Of a DNA stretch of 64,000 nucleotides, positions 31,401 to 43,700 are shown piece by piece. The notes below the pieces were generated by a model. That model was given only the letters and a program-made list of their open reading frames with translations. It was not told the DNA's origin and did not search any database. Made by a program: the position numbers and the translations under genes. Position 1 is the first letter of the stretch; each line of letters opens with the position of its first letter. The DNA comes from Diplosphaera chodatii. Its lineage: Eukaryota; Chlorophyta; Trebouxiophyceae; Prasiolales; Stichococcaceae. Location of the stretch: positions 1,550,001 to 1,614,000 of the forward strand of contig JAALGY010000038.1 of the NCBI GenBank assembly GCA_032358165.1, read 5' to 3'.

Positions 31401-33093
31401 CGCTGGTGGCAACAGTTTCATGTGTTTGTAAAGAGTTGGCTCAGTGAGCACCAGCTCACCGCACAGCACACTGAAACTCGCCGATGCGCTTGAGCCAGGT
31501 GAGGGATTCGTCGGCGCCCCACGTGGCCAGCGTGAGGACGCCGTCCTTCAGGATGCGCGCCTTCCGCGGCGTCTTCTTGTCTGCATGCGTGCAAACCCGA
31601 TGGCTCGACCAGGCACATTAGCACTTTCCACAGTGTCCTCACAAGATGCAACAGGCAACACGGCCACTGCCTGCATCTTGCTGCCCTCGCTTCTGGCTGA
31701 CAGTTCAGTTCAGCCCATGCTGGCTTGCAGACAGCCTTAGAACACCCTTGCCGTGGGAAGCATCACAACATGCATCTCATATCAAAGAGAGCTCACTGCG
31801 CTTGGGCCTAGGCTGTGCGCCTTGTGCATCAGCGGTGCTGGGCAGCCCATGCAGCTGTGCGGCCGTGCTCATTGCTCCGGGTGCAGGCGGCGGCAGCTGC
31901 AGCGGTGAAATCTCCAGTATGGGCTTGCTGCATCGGATGAAGCTCGCCAGCATCATCAGACTGCAGTATGCATGGTGAGAGGGGCACAACTTAGTGGAAG
32001 CATGCAACATACCAACACACACCCCATCTGCAGCAGTGATGTGGCACATCAGGCACACGCCACCCACTTCATGCATCAGCCTACCGTACAGCGGCACAGA
32101 CCTGTGTGCGGGGGGTAGCAGGAAGGCGGAGGGCCTCATGGCAGTCGGCAACTCGCTGCCGAGGATTGACAGTGCTGACGGCAGCTGTGTTTCGCATGAC
32201 ACGCTGCCAGTGCCAGCAAAGTTGCCACCAGGTAGGCCAGGACTGCTGGTGACAGGCGCGGTGTGGCGTGCTGCAGCATTAACCAACAGCAGGGAGGGCT
32301 GATATTCAGTTGCTGCTGCGCCAGCTGCTTGGCTGCAGCGCACTTCTGCAGGCAATGCAACTGCTGGGCACGCGCCGCCGTGGCAAGGTAGGGAATGCCC
32401 GCCGCCTGCTGCTGCTGAGTGTGGCACATTGCCACCTCTGCCCTCACGACCTTGCACGAAGGTAGGGCCTCCCCCGGTGATTCTGAGCTGCTCCGCAGGC
32501 AGATGTGACTGTTGCTGTCCTGCTGTACACCGGAGTTCCTGCTGCTGCTGCTGAGTTGACGCCAGCTGAATGCTGTTATGTTGCATGTGCTGCCAGCCGA
32601 TACGGATCTGCTCAGCATACGGCTGTCCCGTGAGCGTGCGCAGCATCGCATCCCATCGCATGGCAGACTGCTGCTGATGTTGGTACTGTGGAGCAGTATT
32701 GTCGAGCTGATGCCGTGGCGCGGGCACTGTGACCGGCGGCTTTGGCTGCGTTTCCACTAGCAAAGCCAGCTGCAACAGGCTCAGCGGCTGGGTGGTGCCG
32801 GGCAGTTGATGCTCAGCGGTGCTGGGGGCCCTGGGCGCAGGGAGCTGCCACTGTTGCCCCAGCTGTCGACTGATGGGCAAGCTGCTGGGAATGCCTGCTG
32901 CAGAGTCCCCAACCACTGCCGCTGCCTGTTCGCCTTGCCATTGCTGCTGCATGCTGAGAGCTGGCAGGCTACCACGAAGTTCTGCGACAGCTGCTGCCGC
33001 TCGGGCATCCTGGAACGTCCCAATCAGGGCGCTAACTGGCGTCTGCGGAGCGGCACTGCCTGGTGACGCTTGCTGTTGCTGATCTGCTGTCAT
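25401..33093 (-). CDS. DML: DEMETER-like 5-methylcytosine DNA glycosylase with J-domain, RRM-like segment and CXXC motif
   Basis: Base-excision enzyme that removes 5-methylcytosine from DNA. Chosen start ATG 33091-33093 (MTADQQQQ). About 400 Gln/Ala/Ser/Pro-rich residues come first. The catalytic domain follows in pieces: PWGGSVLDSVIGAFL (31180), TQNVTDVASSKAFMMLAARF (31000), IDWEAVRVAPVVEV (30790), EAIQCRGMHMLLATRIQ (30620), a large Gln-rich insert (about 30480-29290), then WLRGVSADEARAYLMAIDGL and GRKSAACILLLALR with the hairpin-helix-hairpin Lys, and FPVDTNVGRICSRLG with the catalytic Asp (29040). ALHELHYQMITLGK and CTKALPACGTCPLAPQC follow; the four Cys (C-x6-C-x2-C-x5-C, 28330-28390) bind a 4Fe-4S cluster. 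A J-domain comes next (27641-27342), then VLLVPVRAAMHGSFPLAGTY and INEMFLAHD (26560-26800), GVHFGTHIGSICRGM (26420), and the C-terminal RCGQCKTCLNRAMKK|ACILRR, ending at TGA 25401-25403. One intron (26624-26730) begins GC. An upstream first exon is possible. Confidence 0.93.
31323..31340. repeat. TAGC tandem tract flanked by an 18-bp direct repeat
   Basis: Four and a half copies of TAGC. On either side lies an imperfect direct repeat of the form gacttgcaca(t/a)catagct at 31305-31322 and 31357-31374 (one mismatch). It sits in a non-coding interval of the glycosylase gene. Confidence 0.75.
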
Positions 33094-33916
33094 GCTGTGC
33101 AGATGCATGCTGCGAAGAATAGCCCAACCAGGCGGCAGTCAGCATGCGTGCCTGCAACGTGAAGAATGTCCTGGAACCATGCAAAAGGAACACACTTGTC
33201 CGCCTATTGCACGCCCACATATACGAGCGTGCATGCATGCATGCATGCGATGACCCTGGCCATCTCCCTCGCCTGTCGACGCCATGCAGCGCATCGTCGC
33301 CTGTGCGAACGCTGTTGAGAGCGGTATATGACGCACGTTGCCGCCCCGCGCGCTCCATCAAGCCGTACTGCTCCCTTGCTGACCAACAGGGTCTGACGCC
33401 CCGACCTGTGCGCAATGGGTGCAGTGGCTGCACGCGCAGCGGTCCGCTGTCAGATGCCTACAGCTGAATTTCTAGACATCTGAGTGGGGAGATCAAGCAG
33501 CGCAGATTGCAGCAACATTCCAAATGCGATGAACCCACCACGTTTTGCAAGCGTACATGCGAGGTTATTCGTGCAACTGCAAGAGGTCCCAGCGACATCG
33601 GCGCTCAGACCCAGACATGTTTCGGAAATGTGAGCACATATAGAAAAGCACTCGGGGCACCAGGATTTAGTGTTACAGAAAGACTTGCCTACGTCGGATG
33701 CCTTCGGGCAGACCATCGAAAGGGTCGATGCCATGACGCAACAGGATCGGCTTGATTATGCAGCCTTGCTGCCAGCAAATTCGCAGTTTCTTTCTTGCCT
33801 AAGCTCGCTGACTTGCTGCAGTTGTTCTGTGCTCGTTGGTGCCATTGGGGAGCGAACTGAACTCTATCACTGACAGCCATCGTCTTCGAGGTCCCTGCAG
33901 CTGAGTGGCAACAGCC
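33094..33916. promoter_or_regulatory. Divergent intergenic region between the glycosylase and Y3IP1
   Basis: About 820 bases between opposed starts, expected to hold both promoters and perhaps a first exon of the glycosylase. It includes a GCAT tandem tract (33231-33248). Frames on both strands are short and carry no domain. Confidence 0.45.
33231..33248. repeat. GCAT tandem tract
   Basis: Eighteen bases of alternating GCAT units, self-complementary, within the divergent intergenic region. It resembles the TGCA-rich words common in this genome's introns. Confidence 0.8.
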
Positions 33917-35586
33917 ATGCACACCTTGCCAATGCCAACATGCGGCCACTGCAACGGTGCAGCCCAGACCGTGCGTGGCTACACAGATGCATCCATGCTG
34001 CAGCGGCGGATGCCTGGCTGGCAGGCCGCCAGGCGCAGCTACAGGGCCGGCACAGACGTGCGACAACACATGTGCAGGTGCACCTGCGCTCCCAATGGCC
34101 TAAGACCGGCGTGTCACGCGCAACCAAACAGTGAATGCGATGCTGGAAGATGTCCGCCGGTCAGCGTAGACTGGTGCATCGTTGTGCACAGGGCTCAGGT
34201 AGGCAACGGCGCAGCCGACACCAGCACCGAAGCTACGCTTGATGCTGACGACGGCGAGGATGAGACTGAAGAGGCGCTGGAGGCGAAGATGCAGGAGTTC
34301 CTCAGACAGCAGGCGCAGCAGGAGAGCGGTGGGTGCAGGGTGTGAGCATTGTGTCTACCTCCAATGTGCGCCTGTTTGCAATGCAGGCTGGCTGTGCTAT
34401 CTGAAATTCGTCAGACTTTACCATGCAATCTGATGCGACAGGTGAGGCGTACGTCACCCCAGCAGCAACAGGCAGCACAGTGCTGGGCGCAGACGCTGTA
34501 ACAGATGAGGTGCGCCACGTTGCCCAACACTGCACCACTTTCAATGCTGAGCTGCGTGCATGCTGCAGTGTGAAGCACACCGTTCCCTGGCCTGGTTATC
34601 TGAGCAGTGAGGCCTGTTGCTTGCAGGATGCACGGATCTACTGCCAGGAGATCAGGGATACCATCAAGATCCTGAAGTCAAACCGGGATATGGCCTTCAA
34701 CGAGATCAAGCTCACTGTGATGATTGAGGACCCACGCGCTCGGGAGCGGCGGGAGAACCTTGGCATCGAGGTGCGCCGCCTGTGCACATGCATGCCTGAG
34801 TGTTTGCTGCCATGCAGCTGCAAATGGGCACCCATCCACATCATAGTGTGAGGCGCTATGAGTTGTTTATCTCGTCAATTGTGCTGGACAGGCTTCATGC
34901 TGCGAGGGCGGCAGTCAGTGCCGACATAGGGGTGCAGATCGCACTTGGACCGCAGGGTCAGCCATGTCTAAGGGTGGTGCTGTAGCGTTGCAGGACGAGA
35001 GCGGGGTGTCGCGGGACGAGATGGCGGCGGCGCTGCAGGAGGTGGCGGAGGGCCGCATCCCCAAGGACCGCCTGGCGCTGCGGGAGCTGGCGCGCGAGAT
35101 GATCGAGTGGCCGTACAAGGACCTGTCCACCGACAGTCGCCTGTCGCAGCTCAAAGACGCGGGTGGGCGCTGACCCCGCCCCCGGTCCCTTGGTGATCCC
35201 CCCCACAGGCCTGCTTGCGCCCCTGGCTTGCCGGCACTGGCGAATGCCCTCGAGCAGGGCTGCCTCTGTCGGTGCTGAGCCGCAGGGCGTCTCCACAGCC
35301 TCCCCTTTGACGTTGTCAAGATGCCTACTGGTGTTGAGGGGGTGAGCTGAGTCGAGTGCGGGCTCTGATGCCTCCTCACATACTGCCTCCAGGTGTAGAA
35401 CAGGATCCAGAGGGCATCCTGCGGCCGCGCAAACTGCTGGGCCGTGACAAGAATGAGGCGCCGCAGGGTATTGCGGACCTCCTACCAGAATGGATGGGCT
35501 ATGGCGCGCTGTATGCCGTCTCGGCAGCACCCATTGTGATCGGTGTTGGCGTCGTCGTCATCCTCTTCGTCAACTCACTGAAGTGA
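33917..35586 (+). CDS. Y3IP1: Ycf3-interacting protein 1-like thylakoid protein (photosystem I assembly)
   Basis: Green-lineage chloroplast protein that works with Ycf3 in photosystem I assembly. The first open block (33917 to about 34327) starts with a Cys/Arg-rich presumed transit peptide and runs into an acidic segment DADDGEDETEEALEAKMQEF. The next exon (about 34442-34508) is Thr/Ala-rich. Then come DARIYCQEIRDTIKILKSNR, AFNEIKLTVMIEDPRARERR, an exon at about 34994-35160 with SRDEMAAALQEVAEGRIPKD and ALRELAREMIEWPY, and a last exon (35394-35586) with GVEQDPEGILRP and a hydrophobic C-terminus GYGALYAVSAAPIVIGVGVV that predicts one membrane span ending LFVNSLK. The order (acidic N-part, conserved RxYCxxI...RDM block, RDE/D-AAAL block, C-terminal anchor) matches plant Y3IP1/CEST as I recall it. 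A TGTAA, the common algal poly(A) signal, lies near 35643. The transit-peptide start is the least certain part. Confidence 0.82.
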
Positions 35587-36167
35587 TGATGGCTGCGCAC
35601 AATGCTACACACTTGAAATGAGTCATGTAGTCACGCAAGATGTAAATTGTACTTGGTGGACTGAACAGTAGAGGTGCTTGAGCCGGATGGGCGGTACCGA
35701 TCATGGCAAACAACATCGGCCTGCCCGACTGGCACACGCGGCGGATTTATAATGGGAGTCACTCCTTCAAAGCTTCAATTGGACCGGGACAACATCTCCA
35801 TGTTCATGTTCGGCCTCAGCGCTCAGCCCTCAGGCACCCTGCAACCTGCGTTTGCGCTTCGGATCACATCTGATGCAAGCAGTGTCGATCTGCACGACGG
35901 ATGCGCTTCTCAGCAACCAGTGCGTGGGATGCAGAACCATTGATCTCGCACCCCTGACAGCTCGTCACTGAAATTGGTCCGATGAGCACAGGACATTCCG
36001 GCGTGCAGCAAGTTCTCACGCGTTAGACAGAACGTGCTTGCTGGTGCATGGTCTGGCTTGTCGCTGAGGCTCTCCCCTCGATCTGTGCCAGCCGCGGAGG
36101 TGGTGGTAGGACTGCAGACTTCTGGACGTTGCGACGCAGTGTGGCAGACTGCGCAAGCGATGCAAAC
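35587..36167. other. Spacer between Y3IP1 and WAPL
   Basis: About 580 bases: Y3IP1 3' UTR and the WAPL promoter. An 89-codon plus frame (35674-35943) has no family resemblance or splice context and is left out. Confidence 0.4.
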
Positions 36168-39100
36168 ATGAAGGCAGGAGCGGTAGCAAAGACCTTCAGC
36201 CGCAAAGCACGGAGGGTGCCGCCGCCTGATGATGTGGATTTTGATACCATGCGTGACTCGCAAGGCGCTACAGACTCAAGTCAGGTGATCAGCAGCCGTG
36301 CGCGGCACCCCACGTGTTACTGCTTATGACAGGATGCTGCTTTCTCGCGAGTCCATGATGGCCTTCTGATGCAACACGTGTCATCGAATCACACCCGGCA
36401 TAGGTCTAAACTCCGGCATGCATATATGCATTGCGGGACGCCATTCTGCATGCGTTGACGCAGGAACAGCAAACAGACAGCCAGCGATCGCTTGGTAGCA
36501 GCTTCGATCTGCTGTTGGCGGAGCCGGATGCACCCGCTGGTCCCTCCTCACAGCTGGCTGCAATTCCAAAGCCCATGCGCCTGCAGGCGACTCAGGCAGC
36601 TGCAGCAAAGGCAGTTGGTAGCGTGTCACCTCAGAAGCTGCGGCGCAGGAGTGCAGCGTCGCTGTTCGATGCCATGCAGCAGCAGAACTTTCTGGAGAAA
36701 ACGGCGCAGCAGCCCTGCCTTACAGCTCCGTCTTCCACCAAGGACCCACATGCTCCTTCGGAGCCGACAAGCGAGCCGCTGCCAGCGCCGCGCAAGCGCA
36801 AAGTGCAGCTGTCGTACGGATCAGAGCCTATGGGCCCGCCAGCGGCGCGGCAAATGGCGGGGCTGACTGCAGGCCCAGCCATGCAGTCCAGCAGTGGTGT
36901 CGGCAATGGCGCTCCACCCCAGCGAACAGCTGGCGGAAGCGTGCAGCGGGCAGCTGATGGTAGCGTGCCAGCTGCCAGCGCAGAGTATGGCACAGCAGCT
37001 CGCAGCACCAGCAGTGGCTCTCAGGGCCCAGTGGCAGCAGCCACAGGGCTTACCAGGACCAACAGCGGCAGGCAGCGCGGCAGTGGCGGCAGTCAGACGA
37101 GTCAGGCCACAGCGTCTCCCAGCAAGCGCGTCGCTGCCATCACGCTGGTCGAGGTGCGGCTTTGCGTCTGCCCCCTGGTCGGCAGCGCAAACGGCCCAGA
37201 TCTTCGTCAGTTTGCTCAGGCCCCTTGCAGACCCACCAGCAAGCTCACCTGGGCCAGCTTATGGTCGTGTGGGTGACCTTCTTTGCCATGGTCTGCAGGC
37301 GCAGGACAGCGGGGAGAGCGTGCGCATCATGGATGACCTGATGTACGCGCTGGACGGCCTCAGCGCCCGGCTGCCGGCCTCCACGCAGCAGGAGAGCGCC
37401 ATCGCCATTGCTGAGGCTGCGCTCACGCAGCGCGGCCGCATGGCCCTCAGGTCTGCCCAGCCTTTGCGAGCTGTGACAGCACTGCTACAACAGTTGTGTG
37501 CACGCGGCCGCTGCATATAGCAGTGCTTGTGAAGCGGCTATTAGGCGGCTGCTGTGCAGTACACATGGTGGATTTGACAACGCCCGGCTCAGCACTCTCT
37601 CCTGCAGGTCGGAGGGCGCGATCGGCGACGTACTGAAGGCGGCGGATGGGCTGCCGCTGGCGCGCGACCCGCTGGTGGCCGCCGCGCTGGCGGCGCTGCT
37701 GCTGTCCTTCAGCCGGGCGCCGCTGGACCAGCAGGTCCTCGTGACGCCGCCCGCCATGTCGCTGCTCGGCAAGCTGCTGCGGGTGGGCACACACTTCCCA
37801 TTTGGCGCAGGGCGGTTTGCATCCCATGGCATGGAACTGCTCCTGAGGAGGTTCCAGGTTTGATCAGTGTCCCTGCGAGGTCGTGAGGAGGCGCTCAGCT
37901 GACGTCATGACTGGGTGGAGTGGAGTGTGAGATGGCAGCTGTGACTGCTTGTGATGGTTGAATAGATGATAAAAAAACAGTGAAGTTGTATCAGACTGGC
38001 TGTCTAATGAGCTGCGCCACCCCGATCAGCCTCATAGCGCCAAGCGCAGGTACCTGATGCCGCACTTGGCAAGCCTGCGACAGCTGTGGAGCGCATGCTG
38101 CGTGGCGCGGCGGAAGCTGCGCAGCTGTCCCCAGCCGTGATTGCGACGCCTCAGTGCGCAGCGCTGGCAACACTTGCAGGTGCACATAAGACGTCCATAG
38201 TTTCACACGATCAGTATGCCAACCTGGCTTTCTGGGCTGCTGAAGTGAGCCGTCACATTGCAGAGCACAAGGATAGACGTGACTTGCTGAAGGGAGCACT
38301 TGTCACAACACGTTGCAGGTCTGCTGCACCATGGCACAGCCGCATCAGATGCGGGCAAGCGGGCGGTGCGGGAACATGACCTCCTACGCATAGTCGCCCT
38401 CACAGCGGATGCCACATTGAGGCAGCTGACACAGCCACCCCTCAGCGGGAAGAACTCCAGGTGACAACTCGTCCAATGACTACCATTCACCTTCCAGGGC
38501 GTATGCCAGTGACTGCCGTAGTTGTCGTTTGCAGCAGTTGAAAATGTTTGTAGTTTGTGGTGTGAGTGTATTCAACAATAGCGACATGCCATTGCCATCT
38601 GCAGGCATGCATGGTTGATGCAGCAGGCGATGCTCGTTCTGGAGCACGCAACATTCGCATCACCCAAGAACGAGGCGGCGGTCGTGGGCATACTCATGCC
38701 CTGTGTGCCAGCAGCAGAGGGCGATGGCAGTGGCAGTGGCGGCATCTTTGGCGCTGATCAGCAGCCTGGACTAGCAGGGGAAACCGGCGAGCCCTTCCCG
38801 CAGTGGCTGGTCCGTAACCTGGCAGGCGCTGTCTGTGGCGCTGTCGCCACCCAGCCTGCACACGAGGCAGCGCCAGGGACACAGGTACCGTCCGCGCATG
38901 CTGTGTCACCAAGAAATTTGATCTGTACCTCTGCGCATCAGTTGGCGAGCATGCTCTGACCCACAGGATTGGCTGGAGCAGTGATGCAGCTCACACTGTT
39001 CGCAGGAGTGGCTGCACGCCGGGCTGTCTGTGCTCATGAACGTGACGCACAACAATGAGGCGGGGCGGGAGGCGGTGGCAGCGGGCGGCGGCCTGGAAAC

Positions 39101-40240
39101 CCTCGCCCAGCTGGTGGCCTGCTGTGCGGCGGCCGCCCTACATGCTGGTGTGCTGACTGCACCATCATGCACCGTCATGATGACATCTTCACCCCTGAGC
39201 CTTAACACAGTGCACTGTGGTTTGTGTTGCAAACACAGCTGTAGGCATACCATTCGTGGCTACACCCTGCGCAGGTGACCAGCAGGAACGTGGTCTGGAG
39301 CTGCTGACCTCCGGCCTGGGCGTGCTGATCAACCTGGCCTCTGGGTCGGAGGCGCTGCGGGCGCAGCTGGCGGTGGCGCCCGTCGCCCAGCCAGTCGCAG
39401 CAGGCAGCAGCAACAACAATCTGGAGCAAGCTGCTGGAGCAGCCAGCAGCCTGCCTGATGGTAGCGGGCCCGGCAGCAGCTGCGCCGACGGGGTGCCCGG
39501 CGGCAGCCCACGGCCACCTGCGACGCTCATCCCGTTGCTGTGCCGCCTGGTCGCGCATGCCATGCAGCGCCAGCACTGCGAGTCGCCCAGGTGCTGCTGC
39601 TGCTCTTACTGACTTGTTTGGACAGCCAGCGCCCTGAGTTGTGGCTGATTCTGAAACGACCCCAACACTATGACGCCGTCACACCGCAGGCTGGACGTGC
39701 ATGCATGTGATGTTCATCATGCCCCTATACTGATCCGCTCATATCCTGTTCAGCAGGTCGCAGGCTGCACCGTCACCAGCACCAGTGCAGCTGCGAAGCC
39801 CTGCTGGCGTTGAGCTGACAACAGAGCAGCTGGAGCGAGTTGAGTCGGCTGGTGCCGCCTCGATCCTTGAGGTGAGCTGACCTGCTTGGGCAGCTTATTC
39901 AAGTTGTGTACTGTTGTGCGCCCGATTAGACCACTGGCACTGGCTTTGGGCTGACCACAGCATTCCGGCCTACACAACAGTCGCTCGCACTGTGCAGGCA
40001 TACTCAGCGATGCTGCTGGGCTTCCTCGTAGTTGAGGATGCTCAGCTGCGGAGTGAGGCGGCAGCGGCACTACCGGGTGGCAGCCTGGCCCCCGTGGCAA
40101 CTGCAGTGGAGCAGTGCCTCCACTTCTACCTCGCTGTTGGCGCCATGCCAGCTGAGAACGAACACAGCTTGCGGCAACTCGTGACATCGCTGCGGCGGCA
40201 GCATCCAAGTGATGACGTAATGGTCGACGGCCAAACGTGA
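36168..40240 (+). CDS. WAPL: WAPL-type cohesin release factor
   Basis: Nuclear protein that opens cohesin rings and releases them from chromosomes. ATG 36168 gives MKAGAVAKTFSRKARRVPPP, comparable with the basic start of plant WAPL. A long Gln/Ser/Ala-rich disordered exon follows (about 36455-37150). The conserved helical-repeat domain then runs through many short exons: SGESVRIMDDLMYALDGLSA, ESAIAIAEAALTQRGRMALR, GAIGDVLKAADGLPLARDPL, LVAAALAALLLSFSRAPL (37600-37800), LMQQAMLVLEHATFASPKN (38620), WLHAGLSVLMNVTHNNEAGR and AVAAGGGLETLAQLVACCA (39010-39130), ERGLELLTSGLGVLINLASG (39285), and finally AMLLGFLVVEDAQLRSEAAA with ENEHSLRQLVTSLRRQ to TGA 40238-40240. These match the LDGL, ENATF, LMNLTNDN and LLLAFL landmarks of the WAPL domain. 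Exons between 37870 and 38570 are placed only roughly. Confidence 0.85.
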
Positions 40241-40754
40241 AACTGATTGGAAAGCCTACGGGGGACCCAGTGAACACGGGGTGTATTTGTTGATTAGGGC
40301 CCAGAATATGCCATGTGGGCGGCAGCATGTGATCAGCATGACCTCAGCAACAACACATCCGTCGTGTCTCTGATGACGGCAGCTACAGCATGGGTTGCTT
40401 GCCATGCCTGCCTCTGAAGTCTTGCAGCGCTATGCGCGTATGATCAGTCCTAGCCCACGAGCGACCATTCGATGCCGCTAGGCGGATTGGTGAAATTCTG
40501 CCTCATTCTGATGTCCATCCCGTAACATCCACCTGGACAACGTTAGGTCTTGCCAATTCTGCCTCGCGGCTGCTGCAGAGCAGCTGTGCCTGCCCTTGGG
40601 TGCTGTCAAACAGGGTTTTGGCTGCGGTGCTCAAAATTTGAAGTGCAGTACGCCGTCCGTGCTCAGCATCATCGGAGCACGTCTGTGATCGACAGCACCG
40701 TCAGCACAAAGTTGGAACGGACACGTGCAGCGTAAGACAGGCGCAGAGATTGCC
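40241..40754. other. Spacer between WAPL and MCM10
   Basis: About 510 bases with no coding signal; WAPL 3' UTR and MCM10 promoter. Nothing distinctive seen. Confidence 0.4.
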
Positions 40755-43700
40755 ATGGCTGACAATGAAGACGGGCTAGACTTGCTGCTTGCCTTAGCGG
40801 ACGATCCTGAGGGATGCCAACATGCAGATGCATCATCGCCAACCGCGCCTCGGCACGACGAAGGCTTGGCTGCAGAGGTAGATAATGGCGAAGATGCCAT
40901 GGACATTTTCTGCCGCTTGGCAGAAGAGGCAGAAGATGCCATGGTGCCAGGCAGCCCTGGCGCAGCGGATGTGCCGTTTGATACCGACAACGATGAACCC
41001 ACAGCCGACGCACGGCATGGACAACTGGGCTCCCAGACACAAGCTGTGCAATCCAGGATTCCATTGCGACCAGATGCACAGCCGCATTCGGCACCGCCTG
41101 CCAGCACCTCAACAGCGGCAGCTGCAGGCAAGTCCCGTGGTGGTTGCTGCCGTCAGCCTATCCTTGCAATCATCAAGACGTTCTTCACATGATGAATCTG
41201 TCACATCCGTGGTGGATTTGCAGGGCGGAGTGCGTTTCTGGGCATCAAGACCGGCAAGGACGCCACAGCGCTCACAACCAGCAGCGCAGGTTGGGTGGAG
41301 AAGCGAACCGGCCTGCGGGTAAGCCAGCTTCGTGCTTGCGGTACAAGTGCTCCTCTGGTGTAACGTCCTGTGATGGTGGTGATCGCACTGGACTGCCGGT
41401 CATCATGTGAGACATCTGCTATCTGCTGTGCAGGTGAAAAGTCCAAAGTACTCGAGTGTGGTCCTGAATGAGCGGCTCAGCGAGGTCGCATACATCAGCC
41501 TCGGCCGTATCGCGTGCGCTCACGACCCCACTGTATGCGACCATCCTGATACAGCAAGCACGACCTTCTTGCATGCAGGAACAGCTGAATGTGCGACCAT
41601 ATGCTATGCCTAGGTCCGTGATGCCTGTGAATCAACCTTGCATACTGCACTGTGATGCAGGGAAGCAGCCGGCAGGGACGCGCCCTGGGGAGTGGTGGGC
41701 GTGCTGTCGGAAAAGCTGCCCATCCGGGCGTCCTCCAGCGGCAATCCCTACTCGCTGTGGGTGTTGTCAGACCTCAACGGTGCGTCACGTCCCCATCTGT
41801 GTGCAGCTGCACACGTGCAACACCCTCAATGCCCCTGACCAGCAAATGCAACGCTGTTCCACCCACAACAAGCATGTTGCCATGCTGCAGGAGCGTCAGT
41901 GAAGCTGTTTCTGTTTGGGGAAGCTCACGATGAGCATCGCCAGCTGTCACAGGGCTCCCTGCTGGCGGCCTGGGGCGGCAAGGTGCTTGCCGGTGCCGCT
42001 GTCGCACGTGCTAAAAGCTTCAAAACTGATCTCAGCGCATGCAGCTTGTCGTCAGTGAACCAATGATTATGGGCGGTGCCGTCCCTGTGGCTCATTGGCG
42101 TGACCATGGGCATCGCCTCCTGCAGGTGCGGCTGGAAGGCACACAGCCATCACTGACACTGACTGGTCCTGAGCAGCTGACGCACATCGGGACCGCGGCA
42201 GACTTTGGGACGTGCCGCAGCACTCGCAAGGTGATGTCCTGCCACTCCATTGACTGCCGACCTTCCAGTACGATGGACTGCACATGTTCACCAAGACATA
42301 CAGGGCGGGTGCTGACACCGCCTGACCTGGCGAGGCAGTCATGTGGCATGACCCAGACGGAGGGATGCGCTGCAGGATGGGCTGCGGTGCACGGTGGGGG
42401 TGAACGTGGCCAAGTGCCCCTTCTGCGACTTCCATGTGTCCAAGGAGTACAGGAAGATGGCGCCGCGGCGGGGCGGCTTCACCGACAGCCTGCTGCCCAC
42501 CGGCTTCTCCCGCAGCAGTCCCGCCGGCCAGCCATGTGAGCGAGCGCGTCCATGGTTATTGCCGCCGCTCCTTGATCTGAGTCAGTTGCACGTACTGCTG
42601 TCGTTTCCTGCCCGCTGGCTGCGCACCGTCGGCACGCCAGGATAACGCTGTGGCTTGGTTCTAGACTTCTCCTCTTGGAGCCCTGGGTAGGGGTTGCAGA
42701 GCTTGATGACTATGCTTCTTGGTGACGTGTGCAATAGTGTGTAACAGTGCTGATTCCTTCCACGCAGATGCAGGCGGCCGCAGGATGGTGAGCACGAAGC
42801 TGACGGCTGCCGCGCCAGCGCAGCCACGCATCAGGCAGCACTCGGCGGCGGACATGGCCGCCCTTGCTGCACGCGATATCGGCCGCCGCGATGGTGTGGG
42901 CCGAAGGTACAGCATGTGCTGGCTTGCTTATCGGCCCCTTGAGGTGTCGACCACTGCGGCGCTTGGCAGCTGTCAACACCTGCAACAGATGCTGAGTGCC
43001 CGGATGCAGGCGCAGTGCAAAGGCTTCGGCATAACACACGTGTCCAGTCACACGCTCCAGCTGCTGTCAGCGTACCAGCAACGGATGAATGTCCATGATT
43101 CTGCAGGTACATGCTGAGCCAGGCGCAGGCTGTGGCGCAGCATGTGGACCAGGGCTCGGGGGGCAGGCTGCCCCCGGTGCGGGCCTTGGCCTCCAGCCGG
43201 CCAGCAGCCAAGGCCACCGGCGCCAGCAAAGCAGGAGGCGGGGCGCAGGCGGGTGACAGCAGCAGCACGCAGAGCAGCGGCGGCGGCAATGCCAGGCAGC
43301 ATGCCGCTCAGGGGACGGCGGCCTCCAACGCAGCAACTGCAGCGGCGCCCGCCGGTAGCGCGAAGCGCAAGTCGCCAGATGGAGCAGCCAGGGACCCTGG
43401 CAGCTGCAGCCACAGGACTCTGGCCCCTGCGCCTGTGCGTGGAGTGCCCCGCGGCAGCAGCCTTGGGACTCCAGCATCAGAGGCGTTGGATATGGGAGGA
43501 CCCGGCGGCACTGAGCTGATGGAACTGGAGGCCGAGGGCACCCTGGAGGACGACGAGGCCGTCTGGCAGCGCCCGCAGCAGCGGCAGCAGCAGCCGGGCA
43601 GCTCATTGTCAGAACCGCAGCGGCGGCAGCGGCAGCACCAACAACAGCAGCAGCGCTCGTTGGCCAGTCGAGCGCGGTCGCCGTCACAGCCCGGGCAGGA

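Noticed and set aside
31086..33108. A separate Gln-rich gene upstream of the glycosylase
   Set aside because: The frame continues toward the catalytic exons on the same strand without an independent end, so it is better read as the disordered N-terminus of the same protein.
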